Assembly (NCBI GenBank): GCA_003354055.1
Contig: PIVQ01000432.1
Span: 1 to 6,399 of the forward strand
Direction of reading: 5' to 3'
Source of the DNA: Desulfobacteraceae bacterium
GTDB lineage: Bacteria; Desulfobacterota; Desulfobacteria; Desulfobacterales; Desulfobacteraceae
DNA length: 6,399 bases
Shown piece by piece: positions 1 to 6,303 of this stretch. The position numbers and the translations under genes were made by a program. Below the pieces are notes generated by a model. That model saw only the letters and a program-made list of their open reading frames with translations. It searched no databases and was not told the DNA's origin. The first letter of the stretch is position 1; each line of letters starts with the position of its first letter.

Positions 1-366
1 GAAGCCAGCTTAAGGTTTATCCTGCCCTCAAATTTTGTAAGGGGAAGCTTTGCCGCCAATGTACCAAGCCCTGTCAACATCCAATGCATTGACACCTGCA
101 CCCTCTATGTTGCCGACTGGAATAATATTATGGGATTCATGGGCACATCCCCAGAACTTAAAACATTCTTTAACCTGTTGTTGTCAAACGGATATTCAAA
201 AACCATGGCCCTTCTTTCAAATTTCATCAGATTAAACGCCAAAGACAGATACCTGCTCTTTGTTAAAGAATATCCGGGCCTGATCGATCGTATCCCCCAC
301 TACCTCATTGCCAATCACATAGGAATCACATCCGTTCAACTCAGCAGGATAAGAAAAAACCTGTAG
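1..366 (+). CDS. Crp/Fnr-family transcriptional regulator, C-terminal part (5' truncated by window)
   Basis: The reading frame is open from base 1 to the TAG at 364-366, giving 121 residues, so the true start lies outside the window. Crp/Fnr proteins are usually about 220-230 residues, so roughly the C-terminal half is visible. Residues about 1-43 look like the end of the effector-binding beta barrel (GSF...PSPVNIQCIDTCTLYVAD). About 44-85 would be the long dimerisation helix region. Residues 97-121 are the helix-turn-helix, with the pattern IPHYLIANHIGITS followed by recognition helix VQLSRIRKNL, very typical of this family. The internal ATG at 130 is not a credible start because homology-like sequence continues upstream of it. 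The effector (cyclic nucleotide, haem, Fe-S or other) cannot be inferred without the N-terminus. The flavodoxin gene follows after 92 bp on the same strand, with a Crp/Fnr-type palindrome between them, which suggests a local regulator-target pair. Confidence 0.87.
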   Translation, partial: EASLRFILPSNFVRGSFAANVPSPVNIQCIDTCTLYVADWNNIMGFMGTSPELKTFFNLLLSNGYSKTMALLSNFIRLNAKDRYLLFVKEYPGLIDRIPHYLIANHIGITSVQLSRIRKNL

Positions 367-385
367 AGACAAAATAATTCTCCCC

Positions 386-401
386 ATTAACAAATGTTAA
401 T
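386..401. promoter_or_regulatory. Crp/Fnr-type operator (PrfA-box-like palindrome)
   Basis: ATTAACA-AA-TGTTAAT is a perfect inverted repeat with 7-bp arms and a 2-bp centre. Its core TTAAC-N4-GTTAA has the half-site spacing of Crp/Fnr dimers and matches the known PrfA pattern TTAACANNTGTTAA. The centre (393.5) lies about 40 bp before the start predicted from the TATAAG at 421-426, where a class II activator would touch RNA polymerase. Since a Crp/Fnr gene ends only 20 bp upstream, that protein is the natural candidate to bind here. Binding is inferred. Confidence 0.6.
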
Positions 402-420
402 GCAGTGTTTTTTAAACACA

Positions 421-434
421 TATAAGTTTATAAA
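421..434 (+). promoter_or_regulatory. Putative -10 region of the flavodoxin promoter
   Basis: TATAAG (421-426) and the overlapping alternative TATAAA (429-434) are both good sigma70 -10 hexamers. The 17-bp-upstream position for the first one (398-403, TAATGC) is a poor -35 element. A weak -35 next to a well-placed activator palindrome is the expected layout of an activator-dependent promoter. With TATAAG the start would be near 433-435, leaving a short leader before the ATG at 459. Sequence-based prediction only. Confidence 0.42.
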
Positions 435-458
435 AAACCCGAAAAAAGGAGAATTCAC

Positions 459-959
459 ATGAAAACACTGGTCACTTACTACTCCCAGACAGAAAACACA
501 AAAAAGATAGCAGATGCAATTTATGAAACCCTAAATGGCGAAAAAAACATCCTGCAATTAGGCGACGCCCAGAACCTTTCAGAGTACGACTTCATCTTTA
601 TCGGCTTCCCCATTCACAAATTCGGATTACCTGAAAAGGCAAAAGCCTTCATAAAAAACCACGCAAAAAACAAACAAATAGCCCTTTTCATAACCCATGC
701 AATGCCCTCAGACGCCCCGGCCCTGAAACCATTACTCAAAAAATGCACAAATGCCACATCCGACGCAGACTTGTCAGGCGTATTCCACTGCCGCGGAGAG
801 CTGAATGAAAAGATCGCAGATTTCATGCTGAAATCAGATGATCCAAAACTAAAGGACTTTGGCAAAATGCGGGAAGCAACACTCGGCCACCCCGATGCTT
901 CGGAAATAAGCCAAGCCAAAGTATTTGCAAGAGACATAATGAAAAACACAACAGCGTAA
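459..959 (+). CDS. Flavodoxin family protein
   Basis: This is a 166-residue cytoplasmic protein expected to bind FMN and carry electrons or act as a small flavin reductase partner. It starts with a beta strand (KTLVTYY) and the FMN phosphate-binding loop S9-Q-T-E-N-T14, followed by a helix (KKIADAIYETL). The family loop is usually (S/T)xTGxT, so glutamate at residue 12 replaces the common glycine. A second strand, EYDFIFIGFPIHKFGLP (42-58), is the typical segment near the isoalloxazine ring. HCRGEL (110-115) and a late GHPD (143-146) resemble a group of flavodoxin-like proteins from anaerobes, including those annotated BilS in bilirubin-reductase loci. No bilirubin reductase gene is in view, so that name is not assigned. 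AAGGAG at 446-451 lies 7 bases before the ATG and fixes the start. The gene has its own candidate promoter with a Crp/Fnr-type operator. Length is normal and codons favour C-ending forms, unlike the large gene downstream. Confidence 0.88.
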   Translation: MKTLVTYYSQTENTKKIADAIYETLNGEKNILQLGDAQNLSEYDFIFIGFPIHKFGLPEKAKAFIKNHAKNKQIALFITHAMPSDAPALKPLLKKCTNATSDADLSGVFHCRGELNEKIADFMLKSDDPKLKDFGKMREATLGHPDASEISQAKVFARDIMKNTTA

Positions 960-964
960 AAACA

Positions 965-1009
965 AGCACCACCACCGAGGCCAAACCCGGCAAGCGAAGG
1001 GGTGGTGCT
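965..1009 (+). terminator. Possible stem-loop after the flavodoxin gene
   Basis: AGCACCACC (965-973) pairs perfectly with GGTGGTGCT (1001-1009) across a 27-base loop, starting 5 bases after the flavodoxin stop codon. There is no U-run after it, so it is not a standard intrinsic terminator. It may only contribute to transcript 3' end stability. Its right arm also pairs with 1109-1117, so it may instead belong to the adjacent structured repeat. Confidence 0.3.
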
Positions 1010-1011
1010 AC

Positions 1012-1103
1012 TCCGCTATACCCCCGCCGGTCGTCCTGACCGGCGGGACCGCGGAAAATTCCGGTTCTTTCAGTCCATGACGCCCCGAAATTTTACGCCG
1101 CTC
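1012..1103 (+). repeat. Structured intergenic repeat, left copy (inverted relative to 6304-6395)
   Basis: This 92-bp GC-rich segment is collinear with the reverse complement of 6304-6395. Exact shared blocks are a 16-mer (1027-1042 with 6365-6380), the 13-mer TTTCAGTCCATGA (1068-1080 with 6328-6340) and ACGCCGCTC (1095-1103 with 6304-6312). Distances between blocks differ by only one base. A looser match extends left to the CGCTA at 1014-1018. The segment holds two hairpins with five-base loops and is bracketed by complementary GGGGTGGTG (999-1007) and CACCACCCC (1109-1117). No open reading frame of note runs through it. It behaves like a dispersed intergenic structured element (REP- or MITE-like), family unknown to me. 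Confidence 0.65.
1023..1047 (+). other. Strong GC hairpin inside the left repeat
   Basis: CCCGCCGGTC (1023-1032) and GACCGGCGGG (1038-1047) form a perfect 10-bp stem around the loop GTCCT. The right-hand repeat keeps the inner 5 bp and the loop (6365-6379) but not the outer pairs. The stem is stable enough to stop or pause transcription from the flavodoxin gene, but the bases after it (ACCGCGGAAAATT) are not a U-tract, so a terminator role is uncertain. Confidence 0.6.
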
Positions 1104-1120
1104 CGCACCACCACCCCTCC

Positions 1121-1431
1121 ACCTGCCTGATCCTCCGGATATACTATAATTTTAAAATCTGAATTCCATCTGACAGATGCTGTCAAAATTCATACTGAAA
1201 AATTCAAAAACAAAATCTCATCAATGATGCAAATTATGGTTGAGTACCAGTATTTTGAAAAGACGAATAGTCCTTTATATAATCCTTCGCTTTTTCAAAT
1301 TTTAACCGTGCGCTATATGCCCAATAATTAAAATTTACTGTCATAGGCTTCATAACTAAAAACTATAATCTTACCGAAAAAATATGCTATATGTATTTAA
1401 ATAATTAAGGACACAAAGGAATTATCCAAGC
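1121..1431 (+). other. AT-rich leader region of the large gene, no gene recognised
   Basis: This stretch is markedly more AT-rich than the sequence to its left, and the change is abrupt near 1135-1150. It contains no convincing gene. One 35-codon ORF (1224-1331) lacks a Shine-Dalgarno sequence and resembles nothing I know. Visible signals are TATAAT at 1145-1150, the palindrome TGACAG-ATG-CTGTCA at 1171-1185 and a second perfect TATAAT at 1364-1369. An intrinsic terminator or RNA gene was not seen. Confidence 0.6.
1364..1369 (+). promoter_or_regulatory. Putative -10 element for the large ATPase gene
   Basis: A perfect TATAAT lies 62 bases before the ATG of the large gene. The -35 region at normal spacing (1341-1346, TCATAG) is poor, and the nearest TTGACA-like word (CTGTCA, 1338-1343) is 20 bp away, too far for an ideal promoter. 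Expression may therefore be weak, which would suit a potentially toxic defence protein. In AT-rich DNA a chance TATAAT is common, so confidence is modest. Confidence 0.35.
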
Positions 1432-4400
1432 ATGCCTTTTGAATCTGGTGGATTAGCTGATAAACTCGGTAATCGTTATGAAGCTCGATGGGTTGCGCAA
1501 CAGTTATTATCTCTGCTCAATGAGAAAAACCAATCTGTTACGATTGAAGCAATTGGGGATGATGAAAAAGGGGTCGATCTTTGGATTTTAACAAGAGATG
1601 GGATACGTCAAGCTCATCAATGCAAAGCTCGTAATGCAAGTAAAGAGTTTTGGAGTATTTCAGATCTCGAAAATAGAGGAATTTTATTTAATTTAAAATA
1701 CCAGTTGGATCGCGACCCCAATTATGAGTTTGTGTTTGTTTCTAGTATCGGATCTTCAAATCTAAATGATATCTGTGAGTATGCACGTCGGTCAGATAAC
1801 AATCCGGATAATTTTTATAAGGGTAAAATTCAAAACCAAAGTAAAGAAATCAATAAGTGCTTTGCCAATTTCTGTAAATATCTCTGCTTGAATCCCAATA
1901 ATCAAGCAGAGTTAAAACAAGCTTTTGATTATCTAAAACGTACTTACATTTTTGTCTACCCTGATGATTATGGGACCTGGCATTCTTTATTGAGCCTCGC
2001 TGAATATCTTCTTATCGGTGATTCAAACGCTATTATTTCAACGCTAATATCATACGCAGTTGATAATAATAAGCTTGGTAGTCCAATCTATGTTGATGAA
2101 TTACGAAACCATCTATCTGAAAAAAAGTTTTTCCCGAAACTCTTGGAGCATGATAGCCGAATATCCCCAGCGATTGAAGAATTGCAGAGTCAATTTCATA
2201 ATTCAATCCACCCTCAATTAATAAGTGGCTCAACCATTGGAAGAATAGAAACTGATTGGGTTATAGATGCCATTGAACATGGGAACAATGTAATTTTATC
2301 AGGAGGAGCTGGGGCAGGGAAAAGCGGCATTTTATTTGAACTTACAGAATACCTTAGACAGAAGAAAATACCTTATCTGCCAATTCGTTTAGATAGGCGA
2401 CAACCAAAAAACACCGCGACTTTATTTGGTCAACAAATGGGGCTTCCAGATTGTCCGGCTTTCTCTCTTAGCGCATATGCAGGAGGGCGCAAATCTGTTT
2501 TAATTCTTGATCAACTTGATGCTATTCGCTGGACAAGTGTGCACTCCAACAACGCTTTGGATGTATGCAAAGAATTAGAAACTCATGTTCGGATGAGACA
2601 GCTAAATGGAAGTGGTATTATATTAATACTTTCCAGTCGTACTTTCGATTTGGAAAACGATCCTGCTATTCGAAATTGGTTGGCGGACTCAGAAAAAAGC
2701 ATGTTTACCAGAGTTGGTGTTCAGGAATTACCCGTAGATCAGATCCAAAAAATAACGGGCTCTTCATTTCCTAAAATGACTGAAAAAGAGAAAAAACTTC
2801 TTTCTAATCCATTAAACCTATCTTTGTGGATGGTAATTAAAAAAACGGGAGGAGTCCCACCTTTTAGAACGTCAATAGATTTAATGCGTGAGTTCTGGAA
2901 AAACCGCCGTTTAGTTATCAATGAGCAAACCAATATTTCACACAATGAACTAAACCAGGTTCTAACGATTTTGAGAAACTATATGGAGAAAAACGGAATA
3001 ATTCCGGCTCCAGAGCGACTAATTGCTTCCACGCCTAAGGTGAATGAGGCTCTTTTTTCATATGGAATACTTAATCGGGGGGAGCAAAAAGTTAGTTTTT
3101 GCCATCAAAGTTATCTGGATTATTTAATCGCTGATAGATTATTGTTGCAAATAGAAACTGGTAGTGGGGATATCCTACAATGGTTAGGAGACAAGGAACA
3201 ACAGTCTCTTTTCCGCAGAGAGCAATTACGACAGGCCTTGGTCATGTTGGCTGAAGAGTCGAAAAACAAATTTCTTAATTCTGTAATGCAACTAATCGAG
3301 AGTGAAAATATCCGCTTTCATATAAAGCACCTCGTTTTAGAGTTGTTGGGATCATTAGATGATCAAAACATAGAAATATTTGAGTATTGTTTAAAGCTTT
3401 ATAATGAAGAATTTTGGTGTGAGCATATTACAGGAACTGTTTTTACTGGACATGCTCCCTTTGTTAAGTTGTTATGCCAAAAAGGTAAAATCAATCAATG
3501 GTTAATTTCCGATAATAAAGAAATAAAAAACAGAGCTTTGCTGCTTTTACGATTCGTGGCTGAAATTATTCCAGACGATGTTAGTAAGACACTGGATCCT
3601 TTTTTTAATAAAAGTGAAGAATGGAATCATAATATCATTAATACGCTTTCATGGCATATTGAAAAAGATTCCGAACAGATGTTTTTGTTACGGCTGAAAT
3701 TGGCGAGGATAGGAGTGGTTTCAGATCTCATTAATTTTGAGTCTTTTTGTAAAATAAGCCCAATCAGATGCATACAATTCATTGAAGCTGTTCTTACCAG
3801 CTGGGAAATTGATTGTGATGAGCCAACATCGGATCAAAAAAAACGATACGAACAATGGTATGATGAGGATCTTAATTCTATTAATAGTGTGGCTAAAAAA
3901 TTCCCTAAAGAAATATGGGACTGTTTACTACCACAAGTCGTTAGATTAACAGATCTCAAATTACCACCCTATGATCCACGTTTAACCAAATGGAGTAAAA
4001 ATCTAAATAGTCATGGCTCCGGCACTGAATTAGCTCGTGGCGTGGTTGAATCTATTATAGTGGCTGGAAAAAAGCTGGCTCAAAAACAACCTGATATAAT
4101 TATTGAGTTCATAAGCCCGTTGGAAAAGACAACTTCAAATGTTATTCAAGAAATAATTATTGAAACATACGCACATTTACCTGAAAACTATTCTGATATT
4201 GGCATAAATTGGATTCTTGATGATACCTCGCGCTTTCGCGTTGGAGAGGGGTGGTATGATGAGCCAGAATGGATGCCTGCCGTACGCCTAATAGAAAAAC
4301 TTTCTTCAAGTTGTTCTCAAAAATCGTTTGATCAGTTAGAAAATTCAATTATTCGCTATCATTCTCCAAGTGAAAAACAGAACGCTGAATATCATTTACG

Positions 4401-6078
4401 TACATGGAAAGAAGGCTATTTCGGACATTATTGGGGAAAAACTCAATACTTCTTATTACCTGCATTATCATCAAACAGAATAAAAGTTTCAACTAAAGAG
4501 TTAATACAAGTCCTTAAAAGGAAGTTTGCAAACTACTCAGATGATAGATTCATGCAAATGGGGCGTTCGAGGGGTGGTTGGGTCGGATCTAAGCTGAATC
4601 CTTCTCTTGAAAAGATTAGTGATCGCGCTTGGTTAAATATTGTTACCAGTGAAAAGGTCGGCAAGAGGGATAATAATAAATGGATACAGCATAGCTCTGA
4701 TAGCGTTTTGGCAACATCTATTAGGCAATTCTCAGGCAGTTTGGAAACGATCGCCAAACAATATCCTGAGAGATTTGGAAAGTTGGCACTAAAATTTCCA
4801 AAAAATGTTGACCCGGCTTATATATCTGCCGTTATTGATGGATGCTGTCAGACAAAACCTGATTCTAAGCTTCCCGATGAACTAAAAAACACCTGGCAGC
4901 CTGCTCGGATAAAAACGATTGAAGGGATATTAGATAAATTCAGGGATGGAGATGATAGAAACACCGCCATGTCATTTTGTAATCTCATCGCCACACGTAG
5001 TGAAGAGAATTGGTCAGATTCTGCCTTAAAAAGACTAGTATACTATGCAAAACATCATCCCGACCTTGAACCCGGCAAACTTAATTTTAATTGTGATGAA
5101 TCTGCGGATAACTCATCTGTGAAAATCCTTTTTCAGAATACTATTAACTGTGTCCGTGGAGTGGCCGCAAGAGCCATAAGCAGGCTGCTTTGGGAACAGG
5201 CTGATTTATTGGAAAAATTAAAAGAAGGAATTGAGGCTCTTGTACAAGATCCTCATCCCGTGGTACGTATGGCGGCTGCTGAAATGTTGCTACCGATTCT
5301 CAACATCGATAAGGACCAAGCTGTGGAGTGGTTTCTCACTGCCTGTGATAAAGATTTAAGAGTCGCTGCCTCACCAAGAGCTATTCGTTTCTATAATTAT
5401 ACAATTCCGAGTCATATAGATCGTATCGGCCCGCTTATTAATAAAATGGTTTTTTCAGACAGAGATGATGTTTCAATTGAAGGGGCTAAGCAAGTCACAG
5501 CTCGCTGGTTATTTCATGGCTTGTTTGAGGACGAATTTATTTTTTGTAAATCTGGTAAAAAAGCCCAGAGGCAGGGTGTAGCTAAAGCAACCTCTCAACT
5601 GTTGCAAGAAAAGACGGTATCTAATTTCTGCCATGATAGTATCAAACTATTGCTTAATGATCCCGAGAAAGAGGTCAGAGATGAGCTTAGCAGATTATCT
5701 TGGGACGATGCAAAATTGAACGAAGAAACAAATAAACCGTTAATATTAGCTTATATCGAATCTAAAACGTTTTTAGATAATCAAGATTTTTTTATACGGA
5801 AATTAAGAAATTATACAGGATCAATTTTTTTCTTATCAGAAATTATTTTCAATATATGTGATGCATTATCCTTTGCACCAATAAAAAACTCAGCTAAAAG
5901 GATGTCACGATTTTCATACAATATTTCTGAGATTGCAGCACTACTCTTACGGTTATATGAAAATGCAATAGCAGAGGGGGACGCCCGGACGGCAGACCTG
6001 TGTCTGGATAAATGGGATATGCTTTTTGAAAATAGAGTTGGTGTTGCCCGCGAGTTAACAAATGCGATTGCCCACTAA
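1432..6078 (+). CDS. Large STAND/NACHT-type ATPase with N-terminal nuclease and helical-repeat sensor (Avs-like antiphage protein)
   Basis: This is a 1548-residue soluble protein with no signal peptide or membrane segment. Residues about 1-150 form a restriction-endonuclease-like domain: E17 in the first helix, D49 in GDDEKGVDLWI, then HQCKAR with Q63 and K65, a D...QxK variant of the PD-(D/E)xK site. Residues about 260-575 are a P-loop ATPase: Walker A GGAGAGKS (291-298), Walker B SVLILDQLD (355-363, D360), SSR (401-403) followed by TFDLENDP, then a winged-helix-like stretch ending in FCHQSYLDYLIADR (556-569), typical of NACHT/STAND proteins. About 580-1548 is mostly helical. It has HEAT-like units (for example 1241-1290, with VRGVAARAI and DPHPVVRMAAAEMLL), a GRSRGGWVGS patch (1044-1053), LALKFP (1118-1123) and a WDMLFENRVG tail (1528-1537). 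Size and order match Avs proteins, where phage-protein sensing triggers tetramerisation and DNA cleavage. Avs subtype and target are not assignable by eye. AAAGGA at 1415-1420 supports the ATG, and an in-frame stop at 1402 rules out an upstream start. AT-rich codon use suggests horizontal transfer. Confidence 0.82.
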   Translation: MPFESGGLADKLGNRYEARWVAQQLLSLLNEKNQSVTIEAIGDDEKGVDLWILTRDGIRQAHQCKARNASKEFWSISDLENRGILFNLKYQLDRDPNYEFVFVSSIGSSNLNDICEYARRSDNNPDNFYKGKIQNQSKEINKCFANFCKYLCLNPNNQAELKQAFDYLKRTYIFVYPDDYGTWHSLLSLAEYLLIGDSNAIISTLISYAVDNNKLGSPIYVDELRNHLSEKKFFPKLLEHDSRISPAIEELQSQFHNSIHPQLISGSTIGRIETDWVIDAIEHGNNVILSGGAGAGKSGILFELTEYLRQKKIPYLPIRLDRRQPKNTATLFGQQMGLPDCPAFSLSAYAGGRKSVLILDQLDAIRWTSVHSNNALDVCKELETHVRMRQLNGSGIILILSSRTFDLENDPAIRNWLADSEKSMFTRVGVQELPVDQIQKITGSSFPKMTEKEKKLLSNPLNLSLWMVIKKTGGVPPFRTSIDLMREFWKNRRLVINEQTNISHNELNQVLTILRNYMEKNGIIPAPERLIASTPKVNEALFSYGILNRGEQKVSFCHQSYLDYLIADRLLLQIETGSGDILQWLGDKEQQSLFRREQLRQALVMLAEESKNKFLNSVMQLIESENIRFHIKHLVLELLGSLDDQNIEIFEYCLKLYNEEFWCEHITGTVFTGHAPFVKLLCQKGKINQWLISDNKEIKNRALLLLRFVAEIIPDDVSKTLDPFFNKSEEWNHNIINTLSWHIEKDSEQMFLLRLKLARIGVVSDLINFESFCKISPIRCIQFIEAVLTSWEIDCDEPTSDQKKRYEQWYDEDLNSINSVAKKFPKEIWDCLLPQVVRLTDLKLPPYDPRLTKWSKNLNSHGSGTELARGVVESIIVAGKKLAQKQPDIIIEFISPLEKTTSNVIQEIIIETYAHLPENYSDIGINWILDDTSRFRVGEGWYDEPEWMPAVRLIEKLSSSCSQKSFDQLENSIIRYHSPSEKQNAEYHLRTWKEGYFGHYWGKTQYFLLPALSSNRIKVSTKELIQVLKRKFANYSDDRFMQMGRSRGGWVGSKLNPSLEKISDRAWLNIVTSEKVGKRDNNKWIQHSSDSVLATSIRQFSGSLETIAKQYPERFGKLALKFPKNVDPAYISAVIDGCCQTKPDSKLPDELKNTWQPARIKTIEGILDKFRDGDDRNTAMSFCNLIATRSEENWSDSALKRLVYYAKHHPDLEPGKLNFNCDESADNSSVKILFQNTINCVRGVAARAISRLLWEQADLLEKLKEGIEALVQDPHPVVRMAAAEMLLPILNIDKDQAVEWFLTACDKDLRVAASPRAIRFYNYTIPSHIDRIGPLINKMVFSDRDDVSIEGAKQVTARWLFHGLFEDEFIFCKSGKKAQRQGVAKATSQLLQEKTVSNFCHDSIKLLLNDPEKEVRDELSRLSWDDAKLNEETNKPLILAYIESKTFLDNQDFFIRKLRNYTGSIFFLSEIIFNICDALSFAPIKNSAKRMSRFSYNISEIAALLLRLYENAIAEGDARTADLCLDKWDMLFENRVGVARELTNAIAH

Positions 6079-6083
6079 AATTA

Positions 6084-6218
6084 ATGAAAAAGAATGTAAA
6101 AGTATCCGCTAAGTATCCTATCTATGAGCCAACGGATTATTCAGACTGTCTACTTAAGTTGAATTTTAAATATGACAGCAAATATCAGATTGAATCACGA
6201 TTTGTATATATAATTTAA
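6084..6218 (+). CDS. Candidate small ORF just after the ATPase gene, function unknown
   Basis: This is a 44-codon ORF (MKKNVKVSAKYPIYEPTDYS...) beginning 5 bases after the TAA of the large gene and ending TAA at 6216-6218. Lys and Tyr are abundant and no domain is recognised. The close spacing would allow termination-reinitiation coupling. No Shine-Dalgarno is visible in the preceding bases (CCCACTAAAATTA), and in AT-rich DNA an ORF of this length can occur by chance. It may be a real small partner or noise; I lean slightly to noise. Confidence 0.22.
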   Translation: MKKNVKVSAKYPIYEPTDYSDCLLKLNFKYDSKYQIESRFVYII

Positions 6219-6303
6219 TCGATACTACTACACATTCCCCAAAAGAGTCTCTATATTTTCTTGGCAAACCACGTGGGTGTAAGGCGTTGGGCGGGAAGGG
6301 TTT

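Noticed and set aside
50..235. 61-codon + strand ORF overlapping the regulator
   Set aside because: Out of frame with the clear Crp/Fnr helix-turn-helix frame, and its translation resembles no protein family.
614..949. 111-codon minus-strand ORF opposite the flavodoxin gene
   Set aside because: It is a shadow of the flavodoxin coding frame, has Ser/Phe-rich antisense composition and no recognisable domain.
965..1117. CRISPR-like array in the repetitive GC-rich intergenic region
   Set aside because: No regularly spaced identical repeats with unique spacers; the repeats are inverted stems and CACC low-complexity sequence.
1224..1331. 35-codon ORF (MMQIMVEYQY...) in the leader of the ATPase gene
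   Set aside because: No Shine-Dalgarno, no similarity I recognise, and AT-rich DNA makes such ORFs common.
1312..1393. Direct repeats GCTATATG (1312 and 1386) and ACTATAAT (1143 and 1362)
   Set aside because: Eight-base repeats are expected by chance in a few hundred AT-rich bases; no attachment-site or iteron pattern is formed.
4533..4757. Minus-strand ORFs inside the large gene (also 2033-2233, 2739-2945, 4157-4348)
   Set aside because: All lie wholly inside a well-supported 1548-codon gene and look like antisense shadows.
6244..6259. AGAG-T-CTCT followed by TATATTTTC as a terminator for the large gene
   Set aside because: The loop would be one base and the stem four, which cannot form a stable intrinsic terminator.
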